NCBI RefSeq assembly: GCF_030409605.1
Contig: NZ_JAUFQG010000004.1
Coordinates: 1,116,001 to 1,180,000, forward strand
Direction of reading: 5' to 3'
Source of the DNA: Simiduia curdlanivorans
GTDB lineage: Bacteria > Pseudomonadota > Gammaproteobacteria > Pseudomonadales > Cellvibrionaceae
DNA length: 64,000 bases
The number at the start of each line of letters is the position of its first letter. The stretch's first letter is position 1. Of this stretch, positions 17,766 through 27,030 are shown piece by piece. Below the pieces are notes generated by a model that worked only from the letters and a program-made list of their open reading frames with translations, ran no database searches and had not been told where the DNA came from. The position numbers were made by a program, and so were the translations under genes.

Positions 17766-19268
17766 CTATTGATCTAGCAGACGTAAATTCTCTTCATGAC
17801 TTGAGAAGTTCAAGCTACATCGTTGTAAAAATTGCTGTATTTTCTGATCGATATATAGATCGCCCTGTCGTGGTTGATTTGGAGCCAAATCAGGAAAGGA
17901 ACCATAACCAGCTAGAAGTGCGTGCCAGGATAGGCTGGTAAAATGAGTGGAAATATCCTGGCGCGCAATTTCGGCACAAAGGTCATCTTTGTTGAACCAA
18001 GTTGAAAGCAGCTGTGCAAGTGAGTCGGAGATATTTCGATTTTCTCTATTTTCTATCCAATAATTGCTGTCGCTTCTCGTATTTAATTTGTAATGCGCAA
18101 CGATATAGTCCCGCGTACGCTCGAATCGCGTACTGATACTGTTATTGTAATTTTCTCTTTGTTGCCTGTTGCAGCGATCTTTATCAAACATGGATAAAAA
18201 AAGCTCTATCGATATTTGTACCAAGTGCAGGGCGGTTGCTTCCAGTGGTTCGATAAAGCCCTGTGACAAGCCAATGGCTAAGCAATTTTTATCCCAATGC
18301 TTTTCTAGTTGTCCTACCCGCATTTTTAGGTGCCGAGCTTCAATATTATCGCTCGTGCAGTTGAGGTGCTTTCGTAATTCGCACTCCGCGCTATCCGCGT
18401 CTATGTGACTTGAGCTGTAGACATAGCCGTGTCCGATGCGATGTGCGAGCGGGATCTTCCATGCCCAGCCAGCTGAGAGCGCTGTTGATGTGGTTTCTGA
18501 AGGAATTGTTTCTGCCGTTGGTGTGGGTAGTACCACCGCGCTGTCATTGAACAGATTGTTGGCAAAAGACCTAAATCCTACGCCTAGCGATTTTTCCATC
18601 AAAAGCGATGAAAATCCTGTGCAATCGACAAAAAAGTCGCCATGGATGTGAGATTCATTATCCAAGGCGATGCTTTGTATGTCGCCAACGTCATTTTTTG
18701 TTATCGACTTAACGTGGGCAGAAATATGCTTTACGCCGTTATCTACGGCTAGGGTTGATAGAAAGTTGCCGAGTTTATGAGAGTCAAAGTGATAGCCGTA
18801 CTCCATTTTGAAAGGAAAGTTTTCTGGCGTTTTAGGGCCCTTGTTGTAAGCGGCGAGTGCTCCATTGAGAAAGAAGTCATCGGGCTGGGTGTGCGTGTCT
18901 AGGCCTAATCGACGGGTGCGTGCATTTACGATAAATGCGCGTTGCGTGAATGCATCCGTTTGAGAAACGAAAGGGTGGCTGTAGCTATCGATGCCGGATT
19001 GAGGGCTCCATTGATTAAAGCGAATGTTGACTTTATAGGTTGCATTACAATATGGCATCCACGCTTTCTCATCTATTTCTAGTGCGTCGAAAAAGCGCTT
19101 CAGCGTTGGCGTCGAACCTTCGCCTACACCAATGGTAGATACATTTGGAGACTCAACTAAGGTAATGGCGACATTTTGGTTTTTTTTCCAATGGCGCGCA
19201 AATAGATTCGCTGCCATCCAGCCTGATGTTCCGCCGCCAACAATGACGATGTGGTAGGGCCTAGTCAC
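17766..19268 (-). CDS. Flavin-dependent tryptophan-halogenase homologue (second of pair)
   Basis: About 500 aa. FAD-binding GGGTSGWMAA lies at the N terminus, ATYKVNIRFNQW carries the lysine that delivers hypohalous acid in PrnA-type enzymes, and WAWKIP matches the WxWxIP halogenase motif. GLSQGFIEPLEATALH, another family hallmark, is present. A GTG start at 19268 is chosen because GGAG (19275-19278) sits 6 nt upstream; it overlaps the stop of the upstream gene by 8 bp. The longer ORF start at 19301 has no such support. Homologues occur beside TonB receptors in sugar loci of Xanthomonas and Alteromonas types, but their substrate is unknown. Confidence 0.8.
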   Translation of the reverse strand: MTRPYHIVIVGGGTSGWMAANLFARHWKKNQNVAITLVESPNVSTIGVGEGSTPTLKRFFDALEIDEKAWMPYCNATYKVNIRFNQWSPQSGIDSYSHPFVSQTDAFTQRAFIVNARTRRLGLDTHTQPDDFFLNGALAAYNKGPKTPENFPFKMEYGYHFDSHKLGNFLSTLAVDNGVKHISAHVKSITKNDVGDIQSIALDNESHIHGDFFVDCTGFSSLLMEKSLGVGFRSFANNLFNDSAVVLPTPTAETIPSETTSTALSAGWAWKIPLAHRIGHGYVYSSSHIDADSAECELRKHLNCTSDNIEARHLKMRVGQLEKHWDKNCLAIGLSQGFIEPLEATALHLVQISIELFLSMFDKDRCNRQQRENYNNSISTRFERTRDYIVAHYKLNTRSDSNYWIENRENRNISDSLAQLLSTWFNKDDLCAEIARQDISTHFTSLSWHALLAGYGSFPDLAPNQPRQGDLYIDQKIQQFLQRCSLNFSSHEENLRLLDQ

Positions 19269-20760
19269 TGGTGGCTCCACAGTAGTTGCTGAGAAAATCA
19301 TCGTGACTTGGTAGCTCAGCTATCGGTGTTGATTTTATTTTTCGAATATTTTCTAGCATTTCGAATAATGCTTCGTCGGAGGGTTGATTTGCTATTGGAT
19401 GGTGATCTTTAGGTGTAATGCCTTGTCCTAACATTACCTGCAACCATGAACTCTCTGCAAATAAGTCATTTTGTTCTCTAAATAATGCCCCAGTATTTTT
19501 AAAAAGTTCCATCTTGTGTCGTAGGCTATCTGGGATGTCAAGATTGCGCATGTCACGCCAAAAGCTGCTGTCTGTTCGTCGGTTTTGATAGTAATGCAAA
19601 ACTATAAAATCTCGCACCTGTAAATATTCGACTTCAGATTGTCGGTTGTATTCTTTGATTGCGGTTTGGCTAACACCGGCATGGGGAAAGGTTTTAATAA
19701 ACCGAACTATGGCAGATTGTATGAGATGGATACTTGTAGACTCTAAAGGTTCAAGGAAGCCACTGGAAAGGCCAACCGCAAGTACGTTGCGCGACCACTG
19801 CTTTCTGCGTCGCCCAGTGGTGAACTTAATCAATCTAGGTTCGTCGAGTGGCTTAGAGTCTAAGCGCGATAACAGTAACTCTCTGGCCTTGTCGTCATCT
19901 AAATAGCTGCTGCTATACACTAGTCCGTTGCCGTTGCGGTGTTGTAGTGGAATGCGCCACTGCCAACCAGAGCTATGGGCAATTGAGCGTGTATAGGGTA
20001 GTGTTTTTTCGCAGCGCTCCGAGGGGACGGCGAATGCGCGGTCACAAGGAAGTAAATGAGTCCAGTCGTCAAAACCGCTGCTGAGTTTTTCTTGTATGAG
20101 CAAGGCCTTGAAACCAGAGCAGTCAATGAAGAAATCGCCCTGTACGCATTTTCCATTTTCAAGTTGTAATTGTTCAACATAGCCTGTTTCGACATTTAAC
20201 TGGGCATCAACCACTTTTCCTTCGGTGCGAATTACACCCATTGTCTCACTTTTTTTACGAAGAAAGAGGGCGTAAAGTGAGGCATCAAAATGGTAGGCGT
20301 AAGGAATTTCAAACAGTGGTTCAGCGCTTTTTATTTGGGCGAATTTACCTTCTTTCGCACACAGATAATTCAGGTCGTATTCCCATAGGTGAGTTTTTAA
20401 TCCGAGTTTTTTTGCACGAATCCAGAAGTGATGGAAATGACAGAAGGCTAAACTTTTTCCTGGTGCTCCAAACGTGTGAAAGTAGCTACTGTCTTGATCT
20501 TTCCAACCTTCAAATTTTATCGCGAGTTTAATGGTCGCTTTGGTATCGCGTAGAAATTCGGCCTCGTTAATGCCAAGTACACTATTGACAAGTTGTATCG
20601 GAGGTATGGTGGCTTCGCCAACGCCAACAGCACCAATTTGCTCGCTTTCAACGAGTTCGACGTGTACGGCGTTGCCAAGAGTTTTTTTAATCAGTGCGGC
20701 AGACATCCAGCCTGCGGTGCCGCCACCAAGCACAACTATTTTTTTTATGGGTTTATTCAC
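19261..20760 (-). CDS. Flavin-dependent tryptophan-halogenase homologue (first of pair)
   Basis: A 499-aa protein starting at GTG 20760 with AAAGG 7 nt upstream. The N-terminal GGGTAGWMSA FAD motif, the catalytic lysine in KATIKLAIKFEGW, the WQWRIP form of WxWxIP, and GLSSGFLEPLESTSIH are all present, so both FAD binding and the halogenase lysine look intact. It pairs with the downstream homologue (8-bp overlap) and lies between the TonB receptor and the GH97 operon. There are no tryptophan or other secondary-metabolite genes nearby. A terminator separates it from the receptor, so it probably has its own promoter. Confidence 0.8.
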   Translation of the reverse strand: MNKPIKKIVVLGGGTAGWMSAALIKKTLGNAVHVELVESEQIGAVGVGEATIPPIQLVNSVLGINEAEFLRDTKATIKLAIKFEGWKDQDSSYFHTFGAPGKSLAFCHFHHFWIRAKKLGLKTHLWEYDLNYLCAKEGKFAQIKSAEPLFEIPYAYHFDASLYALFLRKKSETMGVIRTEGKVVDAQLNVETGYVEQLQLENGKCVQGDFFIDCSGFKALLIQEKLSSGFDDWTHLLPCDRAFAVPSERCEKTLPYTRSIAHSSGWQWRIPLQHRNGNGLVYSSSYLDDDKARELLLSRLDSKPLDEPRLIKFTTGRRRKQWSRNVLAVGLSSGFLEPLESTSIHLIQSAIVRFIKTFPHAGVSQTAIKEYNRQSEVEYLQVRDFIVLHYYQNRRTDSSFWRDMRNLDIPDSLRHKMELFKNTGALFREQNDLFAESSWLQVMLGQGITPKDHHPIANQPSDEALFEMLENIRKIKSTPIAELPSHDDFLSNYCGATSD

Positions 20761-20771
20761 GTCCTAACCTT

Positions 20772-20785
20772 TGTATACGAGTCGA
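20772..20785. promoter_or_regulatory. Possible half-conserved LacI-type operator
   Basis: TGTATACGAGTCGA keeps the left half and central CG of the TGNATACGTATNCA motif but not the right half. It lies 12 bp before the start codon of the first halogenase gene. Weak on its own; listed because the other transcription units of the locus carry better copies. Confidence 0.25.
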
Positions 20786-20809
20786 TAGTGCCTTTTAAAG
20801 TAGCATAAA

Positions 20810-20842
20810 AAAGCCCCTAAGCAGCGAGCTACTAGGGGCTTT
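20810..20842 (-). terminator. Terminator of maltodextrin TonB receptor gene
   Basis: AAAGCCCCTA and TAGGGGCTTT form a 10-bp perfect stem with a 13-nt loop. Read on the minus strand it ends in a U run and lies 28 bp beyond the receptor stop. It uncouples the receptor from the halogenase genes. Confidence 0.85.
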
Positions 20843-20870
20843 TGACTAGCTCAAACTAACAAGACGTTAC

Positions 20871-23666
20871 TTAGATCTTGTAGTTTAGGCCGAGAAGGTA
20901 GTTCGCTCCAAAGCTTTGGTAGCGAGTAACTTGACGTGAATCGGAATCATCGGCTTGGATGGTATCCTCGTTGGTAAGGTTTTGACCTTGGAGAGTTACG
21001 CGTAAACCTTGTAACCAGCTCACACCCGACTCAGAAAAATCATAACCGATTTGGGCATCAACCAATGTGCCGCCTTGGTCTACAGTTTCAACCAATGCCA
21101 AGCTTAAGCCTCGCGTTTCGGTGGTGAATTCGCTGCGCTTGCTTGCAGCAATGCGGAATTCCCAGCCGGAGCGTTCAAAGTAAGCCGTCATCTGGTAAAC
21201 ACGATCGGACAAGCCAGGAACACTTGTGCCGTCATCTAATTCGCCGTCTAAGAAGGTGGCGCTACCGACTATACCGAAGCCATCCAAGCTTTCGCTGAAC
21301 ACATGGAAGGGTAAGCTGGCTTGCAATTCCCAACCGGTTACATCACCTGTTAAACCGTCTTCTTTCGAACTAACCATACCCAAGAATGTTGCCGGTGGTT
21401 GGCCGGTTGTGGTCTCGTGGTAACCCGGAATATAAATTGAAGAAAAATCTTCAATTGTCGAGGTATCGCGGTGCCAATTGGTGAGATCTTTGTAAAAGAA
21501 GGCAGCTGCGAAGTAGCCATCATCAACGAAATAGTTTTCGTAGCTTAAATCAAACTGATTGGCTTCAAGCGGTTTGAGTTCGGCATTGCCTTTGCTTCCG
21601 CTCCATGGGCCAGCTTGAGGGTCTGGCGTTAGGATGGCGCCATCATTGAATTGGAATGAGGCTTGAATGTTCGGACGCAGATCGTCTAGGCGTGCGCGTG
21701 ACAGAGTTTTTGAAACGGCGGTGCGAATAAACTGACCGTCTGCAATTTCTAGGCTCAAGTTCAAGCTTGGCAATACGTTGGTATAGTCGGTGCCGCCATC
21801 GATAGGTGTAATCTCTACCATGCCAGGTACGCCGTCATTCGGGTCGTCGTCTCTTACTACAGTGCTAAAGCCAGTTGAATCTTGCTCAGTATGAACGACT
21901 TGCACACCAACGTTACCCGTGAGCGCCATACCGGCAACTTCAGACTCCATGTCAGCTTTAAAGAAAACTGAGGTGAGTGTTTCGTTAACTGTGTATGAGT
22001 CACCAACGCGATTTGGTTCGAAACCTGCTGCATCGGTTAGGTCGTAATAGCCACTTTTGTATAGAGCTAAGCCGTCGTACGCAAGAATGCTACCTAGACC
22101 CATAAAGGAAAGATCAGCTGTGCCCACAGTATTTGGGATAGGGCCGTCTCCAGGGTAAGTACTGGCGGTTAGGAAATAGGCATTGTTTTCTTTGGATTTG
22201 GAGCGATCAGAAACCGCAGCACCTACCTGTATGGCATTGATAATGCCCCATGAAACATCACCGTTGGCCTGTAGGCGCAAAGTGTCTAATGTTTCATCAA
22301 AGGTGGGTTCGTTTACGAAACCGTCCTGCGCATCGTCGCGACCCATACCGCCACCCCAAGCTTGTGGGCCAGCCAGCTTTATGAGGCTTGCGTCGGTATA
22401 GTCTGGGCTGGTAATGGTTGGATGGTCGCCATACATCACACCTTCGGGTGTCATGGTCCAAGAACGTGCTACACCGGCGCCTTGACCCGCTGATCCAGCA
22501 CGACCAACACCTGAATAGCTTTCGATATTGGAAATGGTTTTGTCCGCTTCGCTGTGAGCGTAATCAACAACGCCAGTCCAAGCATCTGTTAGCTGGTAAC
22601 TTACATTAAGGCCAACGGTGCTGAGTGTGGCTTTCTTGTTTTCGCCATCGTTGCGAATAACTGAGTGAAAGCCGTCCATGTAACCGGCCGTTGCCAAACC
22701 ATCGACTACTTCGGTAATAGTGTAGTTAGCGCCGCTCCAAACTGGGCCGCCCTCTTCCAAGCCACGGAATACTTTGTCTTCTTCGAAGTCGATATAAAGG
22801 GCGTCAACCTTCACATTTAATCGATCATTGGGTTCCCACTCGAACACACCGGCTACGGATTCGCGCTTCATGAGAGCCGAACGAACAAAGGAGTCGTGGC
22901 CGCCAAGTACTTTGACTGGCTCGCCGTTGAAGGTTGCGTCTGCGTAACCCCAACCGCGGAATTGCTCTTCTTGGCTAGGAGATTCCATTGATGCGAGTGT
23001 TAGCGCTAGGCCAATGGTGTCATCCGCAAAACGGTCAACGAAGTTGAGGGATGCGCGGTGACCCTGATTATCGAAGTCAGGGTTTGCAGATTCGTTGCTA
23101 TTTTGCTCCAAGCTTAGGTTAACCGCCAGGATTGGGTCGCTATCGAGAGGGCTAGCAGTGCGCAAGTCAACGATACCGCCGATACCTTGTGTTAACAGGG
23201 TAGCATCGGGTGATTTGTATACCATAACGTTAGAAATGATTTCGGTAGGGTATAGGTCGTATTCAACGCCACGGTTGTCGCCCATGCCTAGGAGCTCGCG
23301 ACCATTTAAGGTGGTACCTACGTAATCTTCTTTAAAGCCGCGAACAGAAAGACCACTGGTGCGCCCGTCGCGGCGCTCGCCGGCTAAACCTGGCAAGCGA
23401 GCTAATGACTCAGCAATACTGGTGTCGGGTAGTTTACCAATATCCTCTGCAGATAAGGCTTCAACAATAGAGCTGCTGTCCATCTTCATGGCTTGTGCGC
23501 GTTGCAGCGCAGCGCGATAGCTCGCAGTGACAACAACTTCTTCTAATAACTCACCATCGTCCGCGGTTTGATCTTGCGCGTAGGCAGATGACGCGGCAAG
23601 GATGGCGGCGGACAAAAGTGTCGGCGCAAAACGCAGACTTTTACTTGGGTTATAACGGCTGCTCAT
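20871..23666 (-). CDS. TonB-dependent receptor, maltodextrin/starch locus
   Basis: A 931-aa outer-membrane receptor. Signal peptide to about residue 30 (SSAYA), TonB box EEVVVTASYR (about 41-50), plug domain (about 55-190, including SIAESLARLPGL and GLSVRGF) and a 22-strand-type barrel to the C terminus. It is in the long, oligosaccharide-type class (MalA-like in Caulobacter). GAGGG lies 7 nt before the ATG. Two LacI-type palindromes lie 90-135 bp upstream, shared with the GH97 operon. Maltodextrin as ligand is inferred from the co-regulated hydrolases. Confidence 0.88.
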   Translation of the reverse strand: MSSRYNPSKSLRFAPTLLSAAILAASSAYAQDQTADDGELLEEVVVTASYRAALQRAQAMKMDSSSIVEALSAEDIGKLPDTSIAESLARLPGLAGERRDGRTSGLSVRGFKEDYVGTTLNGRELLGMGDNRGVEYDLYPTEIISNVMVYKSPDATLLTQGIGGIVDLRTASPLDSDPILAVNLSLEQNSNESANPDFDNQGHRASLNFVDRFADDTIGLALTLASMESPSQEEQFRGWGYADATFNGEPVKVLGGHDSFVRSALMKRESVAGVFEWEPNDRLNVKVDALYIDFEEDKVFRGLEEGGPVWSGANYTITEVVDGLATAGYMDGFHSVIRNDGENKKATLSTVGLNVSYQLTDAWTGVVDYAHSEADKTISNIESYSGVGRAGSAGQGAGVARSWTMTPEGVMYGDHPTITSPDYTDASLIKLAGPQAWGGGMGRDDAQDGFVNEPTFDETLDTLRLQANGDVSWGIINAIQVGAAVSDRSKSKENNAYFLTASTYPGDGPIPNTVGTADLSFMGLGSILAYDGLALYKSGYYDLTDAAGFEPNRVGDSYTVNETLTSVFFKADMESEVAGMALTGNVGVQVVHTEQDSTGFSTVVRDDDPNDGVPGMVEITPIDGGTDYTNVLPSLNLSLEIADGQFIRTAVSKTLSRARLDDLRPNIQASFQFNDGAILTPDPQAGPWSGSKGNAELKPLEANQFDLSYENYFVDDGYFAAAFFYKDLTNWHRDTSTIEDFSSIYIPGYHETTTGQPPATFLGMVSSKEDGLTGDVTGWELQASLPFHVFSESLDGFGIVGSATFLDGELDDGTSVPGLSDRVYQMTAYFERSGWEFRIAASKRSEFTTETRGLSLALVETVDQGGTLVDAQIGYDFSESGVSWLQGLRVTLQGQNLTNEDTIQADDSDSRQVTRYQSFGANYLLGLNYKI

Positions 23667-23756
23667 AGGGTTTCCCTCAGATTACTTATTATGATCACGA
23701 ATTAGCAGTGATGAGAAAACCATGCTAATGACGCAAGGCCTTGTGTCACAAGGGAC

Positions 23757-23770
23757 TACATACGTATTCA
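23757..23770. promoter_or_regulatory. LacI-type operator upstream of TonB receptor (proximal)
   Basis: TACATACGTATTCA shares TACGTATTCA and its flanks with the site before the GH97 operon; it is palindromic around CG and about 90 bp upstream of the receptor ATG. Confidence 0.6.
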
Positions 23771-23786
23771 TAGCCATGCAGGCTTA

Positions 23787-23800
23787 TGCATACGAATGCG
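23787..23800. promoter_or_regulatory. LacI-type operator upstream of TonB receptor (distal)
   Basis: TGCATACGAATGCG matches the palindrome TGNATACGTATNCA in its left half and most of its right half. Its centre is 30 bp from that of the proximal site, about three helical turns, consistent with two dimers on one face. Confidence 0.5.
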
Positions 23801-23923
23801 TAACGGCATTTTTCGGCACAAGTGTACAAACCTAATGCTGAAAAGTTCTCTGAAAACAGTTTAGGCGAGAAAACTTAAGCTTGGTGGGATGAAAAGAAAT
23901 GAAGGGGTAAGTTGATAGGTCAG

Positions 23924-23959
23924 AAACAATGAAGCCTGCTGATGCAGGCTTCATTGTTT
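23924..23959 (-). terminator. Terminator of glyA
   Basis: A perfect 16-bp stem (positions 23924-23939 pairing with 23944-23959) with a TGAT loop, 20 bp after the glyA stop. The outer stem is A/T-rich, so either strand would end in a U-rich arm. Confidence 0.9.
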
Positions 23960-23978
23960 AACACAAAGACAATGGAGA

Positions 23979-25247
23979 TTAGATGTCGCCGTAAACGGGG
24001 AAGCGTTTACAAATATCCAGCACTTTGGTTTTCACTTCTTCAATCTTCGCCTCGGCATTGCCGCTTTCTAAGGCTTCAAGTACGTCGCACATCCAGTGGG
24101 TCAGCTGCACGGTTTCTTCTTCTTTAAAGCCGCGCGTGGTGATGGCGGGGGTGCCAACGCGCAGGCCAGAGGTGACGAAGGGCGAGCGTGGGTCGTTCGG
24201 CACGGCGTTTTTGTTCACGGTGATGTTGGCGGCGCCTAAGGCGGCGTCGGCATCTTTACCGGTGTATTCTTTGCCAATCAAATCAACCAGCATCAAATGG
24301 TTTTCGGTGCCGCCGGAAACAATCTTAATGCCGCGCTCGATGAAGGTGGCCGCCATGGCTTTGGCGTTCTTTACCACTTGTTGTTGGTAAGCCTTGTACT
24401 CGGGGCTCATGGCTTCTTTGAAGCTCACCGCTTTGGCGGCGATCACGTGCATCAAGGGGCCGCCTTGGCCGCCGGGGAATACGGCTGAGTTCAGCTTCTT
24501 CTCGATGGCTTCGTTGGCCTTGGCCAAAATCAAGCCGCCGCGTGGGCCGCGCAAGGTTTTGTGCGTGGTGGTGGTGGTGACGTCGGCAATTTGCACGGGG
24601 TTAGGGTAAACACCGGCGGCCACTAGGCCAGCTACGTGGGCCATATCGACAAATAGGTAAGCACCTACTTTGTCGGCGATCTCGCGGAAACGCTGCCAAT
24701 CCATGATTTGTGAATAGGCAGAGAAGCCGGCCACAATCATCTTGGGCTTGTGTTCAACCGCCAAACGCTCAACCTCGTCGTAATCGATCACGCCGGTTTC
24801 GGTGTTGATGCCATATTGAACCGCTTTGTAGACCTTACCAGAGAAGCTAACAGAGGCGCCGTGGGTCAAGTGGCCGCCGTGTGCCAAGCTCATGCCCAGA
24901 ACGGTATCGCCTGGCTCACACAGAGCGGCGTACACGGCACCGTTAGCTTGCGAACCTGAGTGCGGCTGCACGTTGGCGTAGTCGGCACCGAACAATTCTT
25001 TGGCGCGTTCGATAGCCAAAGATTCAGCCACATCCACGTATTCGCAGCCACCGTAGTAGCGCTTGCCTGGGTAGCCTTCGGCGTATTTATTGGTCAGCTT
25101 GGTGCCTTGCGCCACCATCACCATGGGGCTGGTGTAGTTTTCCGAGGCGATGAGCTCGATGTGCTCTTCCTGACGACGCTCTTCATTTTGGATAGAGGCC
25201 CATAACTCGGGGTCGTAGGAAGCAATGGTCTGTGCTTTATCAAACAT
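23979..25247 (-). CDS. glyA: Serine hydroxymethyltransferase
   Basis: A 422-aa fold-type I PLP enzyme interconverting serine plus tetrahydrofolate with glycine plus 5,10-methylene-THF. Diagnostic segments: HIELIASENYTSP, YAEGYPGKRYYGGCE, DMAHVAGLVAAG, and the PLP lysine in TTTTHKTLRGPRGG. The family N-terminus is MFDKAQTIASYDPEL, so the start is 25247; an upstream in-frame ATG at 25307 adds 20 untypical residues. It is monocistronic with its own strong terminator and a palindromic element upstream (25362-25397). Confidence 0.97.
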   Translation of the reverse strand: MFDKAQTIASYDPELWASIQNEERRQEEHIELIASENYTSPMVMVAQGTKLTNKYAEGYPGKRYYGGCEYVDVAESLAIERAKELFGADYANVQPHSGSQANGAVYAALCEPGDTVLGMSLAHGGHLTHGASVSFSGKVYKAVQYGINTETGVIDYDEVERLAVEHKPKMIVAGFSAYSQIMDWQRFREIADKVGAYLFVDMAHVAGLVAAGVYPNPVQIADVTTTTTHKTLRGPRGGLILAKANEAIEKKLNSAVFPGGQGGPLMHVIAAKAVSFKEAMSPEYKAYQQQVVKNAKAMAATFIERGIKIVSGGTENHLMLVDLIGKEYTGKDADAALGAANITVNKNAVPNDPRSPFVTSGLRVGTPAITTRGFKEEETVQLTHWMCDVLEALESGNAEAKIEEVKTKVLDICKRFPVYGDI

Positions 25248-25361
25248 GGGTAAGCCCTGTGGTAGCCTGACAATGATGAAATTTTTGAGGCGCGGATTGT
25301 ACATCATTTGAACGGTTTAGGGCCGTTGAATGAGTGATTTGTACAACATTTACGGTCGTTT

Positions 25362-25397
25362 GTTTCCTTTAGGAAACCGAAATTTACTATAGGAAAC
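25362..25397. promoter_or_regulatory. Operator-like palindrome plus half site upstream of glyA
   Basis: GTTTCCTTTAGGAAAC (25362-25377) is an inverted repeat of GTTTCCT/AGGAAAC. A third AGGAAAC copy follows at 25391-25397, about two turns from the second half. It lies 115-150 bp before the glyA start. It does not match the PurR or MetR motifs that control glyA in E. coli. Confidence 0.45.
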
Positions 25398-25451
25398 TTT
25401 CGCCTGCAAGTGGCCGTTTTTCTTGTCAGGGGATCTCTGTGGACGAGATAC

Positions 25452-25474
25452 AAAAAAAGGCCACCTGGGTGGCC
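25452..25474 (-). terminator. Terminator of PPC-domain cyanophycinase gene
   Basis: GGCCAC and GTGGCC form a stem with a CTGG loop (25459-25474); on the minus strand it is followed by a U7 tract (A7 at 25452-25458 on the plus strand). It lies 25 bp beyond the gene's stop codon. Confidence 0.85.
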
Positions 25475-25498
25475 CGTAAAGAGGAGTGCGGTAAAAAT

Positions 25499-26899
25499 TT
25501 AGTTGTAGGGCGAGTTGATGTAGAAGTTGTTGTTGCGGCCATCAATGCCAATAGACTTAGCGCTAACGCTAGAGGCGCCGGTGTTAAGGTTGAAGGTGTC
25601 GCCCGCGCTCAGCTTGTAGCGCAGTAGGTTTTGGTACACAACCGGTAAGCCACAGCTTACTTGGGTGCGGCTGGTGTTGCCATTTTCGCGCAAGATATAC
25701 ACGTCACCGCTGCCATCCACGACGCCTTGGCCGCTGGCATTGAAGAAGATAGAAGTGGCTTCGTCGGCACCGATACCGGTGGTGTTAGTCGGCAGGTTTG
25801 CCATGAAGACCATGAGCCGGCCCATGCGATCGCGTTCGGCAAAGTGGGTGTCGGTAATGACTTTTTGCATGATCGGCGTGGACAGAAAGTCGCTGCTGAT
25901 ATTGATGTAGGGGTGGCATAAATCGGTCACCGCTTCGTCGGAGTAAACCCCCAAAATCCCATCTGGATCATAGATGTGTTGCGATTGCACAGCGTCGCCT
26001 GCTGAGGTGCCGCCGATAACGCCACCTTTCTGATACACGTGGTTAATCGCCGCCGCTAATTTGGTGCCGGCCCACTGGTTTAAGTAATCTGACTGGTCGC
26101 CACCGGCAATCCAGACAAACTCCGCGCTTTTTACTACCCACTCCACATAGGCATCGTTAGCCAAGCTTTGGCGATCGACGATTAAGGTCTCCACCGAGTC
26201 GGCATTGGTAAGGCCCTTCAGGTAACTGTTGTAGGCATCGGTGCCGCTGGTGCGCAACACGACGATGTCGCCGCCTTGGATTTGCGGCGCTACGCGATTG
26301 CTAAAGGCTGCGTCAACATCGGTGCCGCCGCCCATCAGTAATAGGCCGCCGTTACCCGAGCTTAGGCTTGGGCACTTGTCTGCCGAGGTACCGAGTATGC
26401 TGCTCGATAGCTGGCCAGGCTTGCTTGGCCGCGCGCCGTAGTTGCAGTTGTTCCCGCCGGTATCGCCACCGTCGTCGCCATTATCGAAACCAGAGACATT
26501 TAAGGTATAGCTACCTGTTCCGCGATAGCGCGTCACTTTTACATAATACCGACCGGCGCCGGTAGCGCTGGCTGAGCCTGTTTCGGTGGTGTTGCTGGTT
26601 TGAGCCGAGGCGGTATAGGAGCCGCTGCTGGGGTAAAAATACCAGTCGAAGTCATCGCCGCTGCTGTGGCTAAGAGTGATGGTTAGGTTGGCTGACTGGT
26701 TAACGTCTAGGTAATACCAGTCCACATCGCGACGGCTGGAAATGCTGCCGGCCAGTGGCGTGTCAGCGCATAAGCTACCATTGGCATTGGATTCATTATC
26801 GTTGGATTCTTGCTCGCTGGTCGTGCAAGCGAGCACGCTAAATGAGAGCCCGGCAAGCGCAAATGCGAGTGCCGTTAGTAGAGTCTTTGTCATTTTCAT
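25499..26899 (-). CDS. Exported cyanophycinase-family serine peptidase with PPC domain
   Basis: A 466-aa protein. Signal peptide (residues 1-25, SVLAC; either a loose lipobox or ordinary cleavage), then a bacterial pre-peptidase C-terminal (PPC) domain at about 28-138, a Gly/Asp-rich linker, and an S51/cyanophycinase domain at about 180-440. The nucleophile is Ser299 in GGTSAGD. The downstream family block reads DTHFAERDRMGRL, where typical cyanophycinases have DQHF, so one residue of that motif differs. It should cleave multi-L-arginyl-poly-Asp outside the cell to beta-Asp-Arg. It lies beside aspA and the TonB receptor. A related S51 peptidase with another substrate is possible. Confidence 0.75.
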   Translation of the reverse strand: MKMTKTLLTALAFALAGLSFSVLACTTSEQESNDNESNANGSLCADTPLAGSISSRRDVDWYYLDVNQSANLTITLSHSSGDDFDWYFYPSSGSYTASAQTSNTTETGSASATGAGRYYVKVTRYRGTGSYTLNVSGFDNGDDGGDTGGNNCNYGARPSKPGQLSSSILGTSADKCPSLSSGNGGLLLMGGGTDVDAAFSNRVAPQIQGGDIVVLRTSGTDAYNSYLKGLTNADSVETLIVDRQSLANDAYVEWVVKSAEFVWIAGGDQSDYLNQWAGTKLAAAINHVYQKGGVIGGTSAGDAVQSQHIYDPDGILGVYSDEAVTDLCHPYINISSDFLSTPIMQKVITDTHFAERDRMGRLMVFMANLPTNTTGIGADEATSIFFNASGQGVVDGSGDVYILRENGNTSRTQVSCGLPVVYQNLLRYKLSAGDTFNLNTGASSVSAKSIGIDGRNNNFYINSPYN

Positions 26900-27030
26900 G
26901 TTGATGCCCTTCGTTATTGTTGTTGGGCAGAGCTACCTCTTCTGCGCCATCAAGCTTGGGAGCGATGAAATGCTATGTCCAAGACTTGGGCGCATTTTGA
27001 AAACAAATTGGTCTTTTGTTACACAAAGTT

